A stretch of DNA of 64,000 bases from Sipunculus nudus. Taxonomy: Eukaryota > Annelida > Sipuncula > Golfingiida > Sipunculidae. Below are positions 60,601 through 64,000 of this stretch, piece after piece. The number at the start of each line of letters is the position of its first letter. Position 1 is the first letter of the stretch. The stretch spans positions 51,705,370-51,769,369 of the forward strand of contig CM049307.1 of the NCBI GenBank assembly GCA_026874595.1, given 5' to 3'. The translations under genes and the position numbers were made by a program. Below the pieces are notes generated by a model. It ran no database searches, was not told the DNA's origin, and saw only the letters and a program-made list of their open reading frames with translations.

Positions 60601-62231
60601 TCTCCATGGAAACTAGAAATTAGGTCTCTGGTACCCATATTCCTTGAGCTATGGGGCCCCAAGTATCCCCCAGAATAGTCAAAATTTTCATAAAAAAAAA
60701 CTTCAATATCTGATTAACTACTTCACTGATGGTCATGAATTTTTGCATACATATTATTCATCATGAGATGTTTCATCAGTTTCTGCAGACTTGTGGCGCC
60801 ACCTGTATATTTTTTACGAATTGTTTTCTCTATTTTTGAGACCTTTAAGGATGTTGTTATCTGTCAACAGGGTTCAAAATTGTAACGACTGGGCCTAGAA
60901 TCTTCATTCTTGACACACAGGGAGACCCATGAAAAGTCTCCATGGAAACCTGAAATTAGGTCTCTCTTACCCATATCCTTTGAGCTATGGCACTCCAAAG
61001 TACAGCTCAGAATAATGGAATATTTGATACAAAAGCTGAAGTATCTGAACAACTAATGCAGAGATCACCATAATTGTTTGTTAGGGCTTTTTTCGAACTT
61101 TTTTCTCTATTTTTGAGACCAGATATACAGAACAGATATGAACATCTGTTAATAGGGCACAAATCATAACAACTGGACCTTGAATCTTTTTCATTTACAC
61201 ACAGGAAGACCCATGAAAAATCTCCATGAAAACCTGAAATAAGGTCTCTGTTACCCATATCTATTAAGCTGTATGGCTCCAAAGTATCCCCCCAGAATAA
61301 TGAAAAATTGGATAAAAAAAATCCAGTATCTCAATAACTACAACACTGATGCTCATGATTTTTTGGCATACAAATTGATCATGACGTGTTCCATCAGTTT
61401 CAGCAGACTGGGTGCACCACCTCTATTTTATTCAATTTTTTTAGGAATTATTTTCTCTATTTTTGAGACCTTTAAAAATGTGGTTATCTGTCAACAGGGT
61501 ACAAATATAACAACTTGACATAGAATCTCCATTCTTGTCATGCAAAGATGCCCATGAAAAGTGTCTGTGGAAACCTGAAATTAGGTCTCTGTTACCCATA
61601 TCCTTCAAGCTATAGGACTCCAAAGTATCCCTCAGAATAATGGAAAATCTGATACAAAAGCTGAAGTATCTGAACAACTACTCCAGAGACCACCATGCTT
61701 CTTTGCATGGATATTGACCATTAAGTGTTTTTATTAGTTTCTGCAGACTGGTAGAGCCACCTGTAAGTTTACGTATTTTTTTTCTCTATTCTTGAGATAT
61801 ATTAATACAAACACAATCTCAGCCTGTTGGTTAATCTGTTTATGCTTCAGTTCAATGGTTGTAAACTACCATTCAGATGATAAAATATTTCCTTTTGCAA
61901 ATCTCTTCCCAGTCAGCTGAGCGTCATGACCCATGGGTCACTTGTTAGTGTATATGTGCTTTACTTTTGTTGAAAGTTGATATCGGATTGAGGATTTAGA
62001 GTTGCTGTCAAACCTTTACCTCTAATATAAGGGTATACATATGACAAAGATATCCTTTTATTTCAGGAAGAATACCAGTGGCTCCATGAGGCTGCCGGTC
62101 CTTCAGCACTTACGCAAACGTTCATTAGCTGCGTTGACGCTCACATGTGCATATACATATACGTCTACACGACGTTTCAGATAATGTCTATGAACAATTT
62201 AGCATGCTCTATATTAGCCACTGTATATTAG
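42584..62231 (+). CDS. Receptor-type tyrosine phosphatase with EGF, kringle and tandem PTP domains (34-exon gene model)
   Basis: Type I membrane receptor predicted to dephosphorylate phosphotyrosine inside the cell. Order seen: signal peptide (residues about 1-26), EGF-like 1 (27-68), kringle (69-155), EGF-like 2-13 (156-698), transmembrane helix (about 705-727) followed by RRRRG, juxtamembrane segment with YCNL, PTP domain D1 (about 795-1095) with WPDHG and HCSAGVGRTG, then a degenerate D2 to the end. The coding exons sum to 4,181 nt, one short of a multiple of three; the misfit is at the 55,232/55,396 junction and all other junctions agree in phase. Extracellular domain exons are all phase 1-1. 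The start ATG at 42,584 is chosen because it opens a two-exon signal peptide that joins in phase to the first EGF exon. The stop is TAG at 62,229. The EGF part resembles MEGF/Draper-type receptors; the cytoplasmic part resembles tandem RPTPs. The ligand is unknown and no symbol is assigned. An expressed gene is likely, but the frame misfit means a pseudogene is not excluded. Confidence 0.88.
42724..42785 (+). CDS. Exon 2: signal peptide core
   Basis: Acceptor ttgatttcccCAG|G, donor A|GTGAGT (phase 1). Encodes FLPLTLVYILWMLVLLTSAK, a typical hydrophobic leader with likely signal peptidase cleavage near TSA|K. The last base joins the first EGF exon as an Asn codon. Confidence 0.72.
43100..43603 (+). 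repeat. TGACCTTTGACC tandem repeat, left part
   Basis: Units of about 160 bp with AAATCGATAGGGTTCTTCAT, GTGAAAGATGAAAG and AAGAAGTGGGTxCTxxGGC. Lies in intron 2 of the phosphatase gene and is interrupted by a SINE. Confidence 0.62.
43604..44006 (+). mobile_element. tRNA-derived SINE
   Basis: Starts CATCGGCTTCTGTGGCTCAG, with a good Pol III A-box (TGGCTCAGGGGTTGAGCGC) near its start, and ends in an A/T-rich tail. It is flanked by ATGGTGAA at 43,596-43,603 and 44,007-44,014, which fits a target-site duplication. The interrupted repeat continues on the other side. Confidence 0.65.
44007..44235 (+). repeat. TGACCTTTGACC tandem repeat, right part
   Basis: Resumes with GTGAAAGATAACAAATTTTG and CCTTGACTTTTGACCCCGTA after the SINE. 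Confidence 0.6.
44552..44677 (+). CDS. Exon 3: EGF-like domain 1
   Basis: Phase 1-1 exon between tcctctttcAG and G|GTATTA. Encodes a Cys-rich module starting CPTGKFGWQC and ending GPGCLLG, eight cysteines including the closely spaced DCSC. Separated from the other EGF domains by the kringle exon. Confidence 0.85.
   Translation: MAQLANLGGSAVLTVRATDSATTSRVTVKTVLDCHGAQGVF
45066..45326 (+). CDS. Exon 4: kringle domain
   Basis: A single phase 1-1 exon encodes a whole kringle. The six cysteines appear in the family order with landmarks SCTYN, RSCIPW, NYCRNP, KPWCYN, GWCTIG and GAC; first to last Cys spans 84 residues, normal for the fold. Kringles bind protein or lysine-type ligands in plasminogen, HGF, ROR receptors and Kremen. 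Acceptor gttgatAG, donor T|GTAAGT. Confidence 0.9.
45580..45714 (+). CDS. Exon 5: EGF-like domain 2
   Basis: 135-bp phase 1-1 exon, acceptor tcattttAG, donor G|GTCAGT. Encodes CPNGRFGTNC...GTFCQG with eight cysteines, of the MEGF/laminin-EGF type. Confidence 0.85.
46885..47230. repeat. Foldback element, left half only, in intron 5
   Basis: Shares GAAATGCATCGCAGTGGTC and the following sequence up to TAGTCAGAAAGTCAACA with copies A and B. No right arm seen. It ends just before the acceptor of exon 6. Confidence 0.62.
47266..47403 (+). CDS. Exon 6: EGF-like domain 3
   Basis: 138-bp phase 1-1 exon, acceptor tttcattacAG, donor G|GTGATA. Encodes CKDKLFGPHC...GWKGTDCHTG. The intron before it holds the left half of a foldback repeat at about 46,885-47,230. 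Confidence 0.85.
48553..48687 (+). CDS. Exon 7: EGF-like domain 4, first of seven 135-bp copies
   Basis: Phase 1-1 exon, acceptor atacaaaacAG, donor G|GTGAAT. Encodes ECAQWQYGRNC...GYQPPLCVQG. First member of a run of seven equal-length exons sharing the pattern YGxNC-x3-C-x3-CD-x4-C...GTCxCxxGYxPPxC. Confidence 0.88.
48998..49132 (+). CDS. Exon 8: EGF-like domain 5
   Basis: 135 bp, phase 1-1, acceptor ttctcctttAG, donor G|GTCAGT. Encodes ECSQGMYGLNC...GYKPPLCVDG with NCT and NCS sequons. Confidence 0.9.
49340..49474 (+). CDS. Exon 9: EGF-like domain 6
   Basis: 135 bp, phase 1-1, acceptor tctacttcAG, donor G|GTGAGT. Encodes ECEKGMYGHNC...GYQPPICVDG. Confidence 0.9.
49756..49890 (+). CDS. 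Exon 10: EGF-like domain 7
   Basis: 135 bp, phase 1-1, acceptor cgataaacAG, donor G|GTGAGT. Encodes ECQSGQYGLNC...GYQPQLCVDG. Confidence 0.9.
50145..50279 (+). CDS. Exon 11: EGF-like domain 8
   Basis: 135 bp, phase 1-1, acceptor tttttcattacAG, donor G|GTTTGC. Encodes ECTQGQYGLNC...GFEPPLCDSG. Confidence 0.9.
50531..50665 (+). CDS. Exon 12: EGF-like domain 9
   Basis: 135 bp, phase 1-1, acceptor atgttttacAG, donor G|GTTAGT. Encodes ECSFGHYGLNC...GYQPPLCLDG. The donor is followed within about 13 bp by a long (TA)n tract. Confidence 0.9.
50678..50740. repeat. (TA)n microsatellite after exon 12
   Basis: TA run 13 bp from the exon 12 donor. Confidence 0.9.
50741..50885 (+). mobile_element. tRNA-related SINE fragment between (TA)n tracts, intron 12
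   Basis: Carries GGTTCGAATCC at 50,829-50,839, a perfect B-box, in a context like the T-arm of a tRNA (CATGGGTTCGAATCCCAGAT). No clear A-box. Bounded on both sides by (TA)n. Confidence 0.5.
50886..50960. repeat. (TA)n microsatellite, interrupted
   Basis: TA run broken by TTAA; on the far side of the SINE-like fragment. Confidence 0.9.
51196..51330 (+). CDS. Exon 13: EGF-like domain 10, last of seven 135-bp copies
   Basis: 135 bp, phase 1-1, acceptor ctcaattgtcAG, donor G|GTAAGG. Encodes ACVKGYYGRNC...GYQPPKCAEG. Confidence 0.9.
51835..51963 (+). CDS. Exon 14: EGF-like domain 11
   Basis: 129 bp, phase 1-1, acceptor gactttattAG, donor A|GTAAGT. Encodes ACEGGKYGMNC...GYSGIQCIQ, divergent from the seven-copy set. 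A (TA)n tract begins about 20 bp after the donor. Confidence 0.87.
51985..52044. repeat. (TA)n microsatellite after exon 14
   Basis: TA run about 20 bp from the exon 14 donor. Confidence 0.9.
52199..52339 (+). CDS. Exon 15: EGF-like domain 12
   Basis: 141 bp, phase 1-1, acceptor gcttttttcAG, donor G|GTATTA. Encodes CPDGSFGRYC...GWRGDGCQTG, most like exon 6. Confidence 0.88.
52540..52680 (+). CDS. Exon 16: EGF-like domain 13, membrane-proximal
   Basis: 141 bp, phase 1-1, acceptor ttactttctcAG, donor G|GTAAGT. Encodes VCKQGTYGRNC...PYRGPLCAKRIQG. Last extracellular domain before the membrane exon. Confidence 0.88.
53045..53132 (+). CDS. Exon 17: transmembrane helix
   Basis: 88 bp, phase 1 to 2, acceptor attcgattgtAG, donor AG|GTAGAC. 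Encodes GLNVGAIAAGTLVPL followed by a Val/Ile/Ala/Leu-rich stretch ending LFWVR: one membrane-spanning helix with the positive stop-transfer cluster continuing in the next exon. Confidence 0.86.
53471..53511 (+). CDS. Exon 18: stop-transfer segment (41-nt exon)
   Basis: Phase 2 to 1, acceptor ttctcgaaAG, donor A|GTGAGG. Encodes RRRGPKSTSTHTK, which completes the RRRR cluster after the helix. Short, but phases match on both sides. Confidence 0.75.
53775..53953 (+). CDS. Exon 19: juxtamembrane segment and start of D1
   Basis: 179 bp, phase 1 to 0, acceptor acattcaatAG, donor AAA|GTGAGC. Acidic segment with DDNVYCNLSILYD; the Tyr codon is at 53,843-53,845. The end, FEDEYK, is the usual beginning of an RPTP catalytic domain. 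Confidence 0.85.
54040..54127 (+). CDS. Exon 20: PTP D1, phosphotyrosine loop
   Basis: 88 bp, phase 0 to 1, acceptor tgtcccaacAG, donor T|GTGAGT. Encodes SLPLEPSGNC...NRPKNRFKKIVPY, matching the conserved KNRYxxIxPYD substrate-recognition loop. Confidence 0.88.
54346..54419 (+). CDS. Exon 21: PTP D1, YINASFI segment
   Basis: 74 bp, phase 1 to 0, acceptor attgcttataAG, donor CCG|GTACGC. Encodes DHNLVKLH...GYINASFIP, the conserved DYINAxxI strand. Confidence 0.85.
54564..54609. repeat. (TA)n microsatellite before exon 22
   Basis: TA run ending 17 bp before the exon 22 acceptor. Confidence 0.9.
54627..54663 (+). CDS. Exon 22: PTP D1, IAAQGP segment (37-nt exon)
   Basis: Phase 0 to 1, acceptor tttattaatAG, donor G|GTCTGT. 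Encodes GYDDSVTFIAAQ, the conserved F(I)AxQGP strand completed by the next exon. A (TA)n tract lies directly before the acceptor. Confidence 0.82.
54805..54902 (+). CDS. Exon 23: PTP D1 core
   Basis: 98 bp, phase 1 to 0, acceptor gatttctatAG, donor AAA|GTATGT. Encodes GPVPVTLNDFVLLLWENN then VPLVVMLTSLKEKNK, matching the family pattern GPxxxTxxDFWxMxWE...VMLT. Confidence 0.88.
55101..55232 (+). CDS. Exon 24: PTP D1, KCEQYWP segment
   Basis: 132 bp, phase 0 at both ends, acceptor attaatctAG, donor AAG|GTGAAG. Encodes VKCEQYWPKG...YVTRELFLQK. Splicing from here to the next exon loses frame by one base. The frame stays open through the intron, so read-through would add about 55 codons. Confidence 0.78.
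55396..55540 (+). CDS. Exon 25: PTP D1, WPD loop and catalytic Cys
   Basis: 145 bp, phase 1 to 2, acceptor attacaacAG, donor AG|GTAGGG. Encodes QFTSWPDHGSPE and VVVHC; the catalytic Cys codon is at 55,536-55,538. Both the general-acid Asp and the nucleophile are kept. Confidence 0.87.
55628..55763 (+). CDS. Exon 26: PTP D1, P-loop and Q-loop
   Basis: 136 bp, phase 2 to 0, acceptor ctcctttcAG, donor ATC|GTAAGT. Completes HCSAGVGRTG (catalytic Arg codon 55,641-55,643) and reads on to ELRKQRVNMVQSI. Confidence 0.9.
55893..56021 (+). CDS. Exon 27: PTP D1 C-terminal helices
   Basis: 129 bp, phase 0-0, acceptor tttgactgtAG, donor ACG|GTGAGC. Encodes DQYKFLYEALLEALHCG, the end of the Q-loop and the family's C-terminal helix. 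Confidence 0.88.
56436..56482 (+). CDS. Exon 28: 47-nt linker exon between D1 and D2
   Basis: Acceptor cctttctttcAG, donor TC|GTAACA, phase 0 to 2. Encodes VYYENNIMQLDKKAF. Included because it is the only piece found that joins the phase-0 end of exon 27 to the phase-2 start of exon 29. No conserved motif of its own. Confidence 0.55.
56596..56791 (+). CDS. Exon 29: D1-D2 linker and start of D2
   Basis: 196 bp, phase 2 to 0, acceptor aaaaatgtAG (weak), donor AAG|GTTACT. Encodes NRNKNRKMSLLPLERWRPLL and TDYINAVFVK, the standard opening of an RPTP second domain. Confidence 0.78.
57043..57171 (+). CDS. Exon 30: PTP D2
   Basis: 129 bp, phase 0-0, acceptor ctttaactgcAG, donor CAG|GTAGGC. Encodes ILVTQSPMGNTTVDLWRLI, the FIVTQxPLxNTxxDFWRMI strand. 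Confidence 0.87.
57376..57492 (+). CDS. Exon 31: PTP D2
   Basis: 117 bp, phase 0-0, acceptor aatcccttAG, donor AAG|GTGAGA. Encodes CPRYIPDETDMFGPF, the D2 equivalent of C(x)QYWP. Confidence 0.84.
57736..57884 (+). CDS. Exon 32: PTP D2, degenerate WPD region
   Basis: 149 bp, phase 0 to 2, acceptor tatcatctAG, donor AG|GTTAAA. Encodes QEQTELVHLAVCTEAAPGAL and then ILVHC. The place of the WPD loop holds VCTEAAPG: no WPD triad. Confidence 0.86.
58199..58334 (+). CDS. Exon 33: PTP D2, degenerate P-loop
   Basis: 136 bp, phase 2 to 0, acceptor atggcttcAG, donor CTG|GTCAGT. With exon 32 gives HCRNGLVESGLFCAL: the Cys remains, but the Arg of CX5R is Glu (codon 58,212-58,214). Ends RISRPEFITSL. Confidence 0.86.
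58385..58670 (+). repeat. CCTCCGCCAAG dispersed repeat, left part
   Basis: Starts TTACCTCCGCCAAGC..GGCGGTGGTTATG, then GTCTGT repeats and AAAAAGTCCTCAGCGG. It resumes after the nested MITE at 59,173. Related copies are at 59,848 (+) and 18,781-19,018 (-). Confidence 0.5.
58671..59172 (+). mobile_element. TTAA-type MITE nested in another repeat, in the last intron
   Basis: Runs from TTAAAGGGAC to GGGCCCCTTTAA, so the ends are short inverted repeats (AGGG/CCCT) flanked by TTAA. TTAA target duplication is characteristic of piggyBac-type elements. It interrupts a CCTCCGCCAAG-type repeat. Confidence 0.66.
59173..59260 (+). repeat. CCTCCGCCAAG repeat, right part, with poly-G
   Basis: Continuation after the nested MITE (TTTGGGACACCGATCCATGC), ending in a T run and a G run at about 59,219-59,249. 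Confidence 0.4.
59848..60060 (+). repeat. CCTCCGCCAAG-family dispersed repeat
   Basis: TTACCTCCACTAAGCGGTAAG..GGTTATG followed by GTTTGTTTGGCCGTTAGC and AAAAAGTTATTTACGG, parallel to the copy at 58,385. Confidence 0.45.
60110..61955 (+). repeat. Tandem cluster of about 330-bp units in the last intron
   Basis: Five degenerate units: each has TTAACAGGGCACAAATCG, GACCTAGAATCTTC, CCATGAAAAATCTCC, GAAATTAGGTCTC, CTCCAAAGTACCCC and GGTGGCGCCACCTG or a variant. The cluster is bounded by TTTAGCTCAGCTGAC and GTCAGCTGAGCGTCATGACC, which look like inverted ends. Confidence 0.75.
62067..62231 (+). CDS. Exon 34: D2 C-terminus and stop
   Basis: 165 bp to TAG at 62,229-62,231, phase 0, acceptor cttttatttcAG. 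Begins EEYQWLHEAA, matching the EQYxFLYxAL helix, then an unconserved tail. It follows a 3.7-kb intron full of repeats. Confidence 0.78.
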   Translation, partial: EEYQWLHEAAGPSALTQTFISCVDAHMCIYIYVYTTFQIMSMNNLACSILATVY

Positions 62232-62960
62232 GGTATTCGTCAGTACAATTAGATATAATCTGAAGACGCTTAAATGTTATCTTGCATTTGATCATGCATA
62301 GTCCAGAGTCATACCTCTTTGCTGTGGAAGTTGCTATATTGGAATACTTTATTTGCAATTACTTCTAAATTTATCTTTTTTTTTTAAACTTTATATAAAA
62401 CAGTTAGCGTTATGTACTAGAAAAGTAATGTTTAGATTATATGTATGTACATATCTTAATGTATGCATTTATATTGTACATCTCATGACTAGATGACATA
62501 AAAAGTATATGTCATCCGCTGCAGAATATCTGAGTGTGTATATTTGGAATTAATTTTAACTTTGTTTGATGTCAACAATTAAATTTATTTGCACGTGAAG
62601 CTAAAAAAAGCAGTTAGTGGTAATAGAATGATGTCAAACAGATGTTATCATAAACTGTTTATATACAACCGAGTTTTAAAAAAACACCAAGCAATAAACT
62701 GTCGTAATCCGAACATTTGATGCATGTTAACCTTAATTTTCCGTGAGAGGTGAAATGTTAATCCAAGAAAAAACACAACATACAGTGTTTAGGGGATACA
62801 ACTATACTCCGTTCCCCGATACATAGTCCATCCTTTTTTTCATTTATTTTGTTATAATAACTGTAATATTGTAAAAAGGAAAAAAGTGTAAGAACCGCCT
62901 AATATATTTTCGAAAAATTATTATTGAAATAAATGAATATTACCTTACGACGCTGTTGAA
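62232..62960 (+). other. Probable 3' UTR
   Basis: AT-rich non-coding stretch after the stop, with AATAAA at 62,693-62,698 and 62,928-62,933. Either could be the poly(A) signal. Confidence 0.4.
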
Positions 62961-63049
62961 TCATATTTTAACGCAAAACCGCTGAATCTTGTTATGCGGC
63001 AATCACCATATCTTAATAGCCGGAGAGGATGTATGACCAGGGGCGTCAA

Positions 63050-63300
63050 TACAGGGGGGATGGGAGTATATATACCCCCTTCCACTTTTTAGCAAGGGGG
63101 GATGGTCAATGTAAACACTCCCCCCCCCCTGATATTCAGAGATTAATATTTATAAATTGGAAATGAAATGTATTTATAACTAGAATTACATTTATGAGTT
63201 TAATATGAAATATTGTATATCTTGACCTGATTAAGAAATAATATATACGGGAAACATAACTTATTTTTTTAAAACCTTATACCACATTGTATTATATTTG
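63050..63300 (+). repeat. Poly-C dispersed repeat (pair with 20.44 kb)
   Basis: Poly-C run, GATATTCAGAGATTAATATT and ATTGGAAATGAAATGTATT parallel the copy at 20.44 kb. Confidence 0.5.
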
Positions 63301-63832
63301 AAATTTGTCATACAGACAAAATTATATATATATTTATATAGATATATTTTTTATACATACACGTGTTTTGGTGTGTGTGTGTGAAAAAAGTTGCGAGTCC
63401 CCCCCCCCCCCCCTTTGAAAATTTGACAAGTGTGATTGACGCCACTGGGTATGACGTCACAGAAATGGAATGTGCCAACCGACAACTTAGATGGGGTGTC
63501 AGGTCCTTCCTGATGATTCCTGGAGGGTGCGTTGAAGCCTCTTTGGTCAGGAACATTTATTGTCACTTTGCCTGACGATGATTGAAGACGCCTGGTCACT
63601 TCAGTCTTGGTCCTTGCCTCTAGGGTGTCAGATGTGGCTAATTTGAAGGATACAGCTTAGGATAGGGGTAATGAGAGGGTGTGCTCAATTTTTTTAGCGA
63701 TATATATACAGCAAAACCTTGCATTGATACCGTAGAGCAAATAATGGAGTGTCAGTGTCCAGCAAGGTTGTGATGGACATCTATGTTTTTTATAAAGATG
63801 TGATCAGGTACAATTTTCAAATATTATATAAT

Positions 63833-63886
<54 letters not shown>

Positions 63887-64000
63887 ACAATACAGAGTTC
63901 ACGTCAGGAATTGTTCACAGCGTAACGGCAGATAAAACAAATGAGTGAAAAGGGGGTCGGAGGGGAGGGAGAGCTGGATCGGATTCAGCATGCTTAATTA
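63301..64000. other. Intergenic, no gene recognised
   Basis: Poly-C run at about 63,400-63,412 and a (TA)n tract. Short open frames have no recognisable motifs. Confidence 0.5.
63836..63882. repeat. (TA)n microsatellite
   Basis: TA run. Confidence 0.9.

Overview
The window looks like nuclear DNA of an invertebrate animal, most likely a bivalve or other mollusc. It is AT-rich, with long introns, many (TA)n microsatellites, poly-C/poly-G runs, tRNA-derived SINE-like sequences, MITE-like repeats, a decayed non-LTR retrotransposon and almost no long open frames. The species cannot be named from sequence alone.

Only one well-supported gene is present. It lies on the + strand from about 42,584 to 62,231 and has 34 recognisable coding exons. 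Splice sites are GT-AG and phases agree at every junction but one. It encodes a receptor-type protein tyrosine phosphatase of about 1,390 residues: signal peptide, one EGF-like domain, one kringle, twelve more EGF-like (MEGF/laminin-type, mostly 8-Cys) domains, one transmembrane helix, a juxtamembrane segment with a YCNL tyrosine motif, an apparently active phosphatase domain D1 (WPD loop and HCSAGVGRTG), and a degenerate D2 that has lost the WPD aspartate and the catalytic arginine. The kringle in a multi-EGF tandem phosphatase receptor is the most unusual thing here. Seven consecutive 135-bp exons (48,553-51,330) are near-copies of each other. One junction (55,232/55,396) does not keep frame if spliced, although the intron itself is open in frame.

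Upstream, at 5.7-6.84 kb, are three decayed EGF exons of the same family and strand, the remains of a second copy of such a gene. Just before them (about 4.6-5.55 kb) is a relic of a LINE. A larger LINE relic with apurinic-endonuclease and reverse-transcriptase regions lies at about 29.2-33.9 kb.

The rest is repeat-rich intergenic DNA. About 12.85-17.6 kb and 34.8-38.87 kb are copies of one another (a local segmental duplication), each with a foldback inverted repeat. Half of that foldback recurs in intron 5 of the gene. Other families are a roughly 500-bp MITE flanked by TTAA (four copies), tandem and dispersed repeats that carry the palindrome GGTGGCGCCACC, repeats rich in TGACCTTTGACC-like words, a 269-bp tandem array at 9.0-9.87 kb, a roughly 330-bp tandem cluster in the last intron (60.1-61.95 kb), and a short-period degenerate array at 22.15-22.47 kb.

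No structural RNA genes and no CRISPR array were seen.
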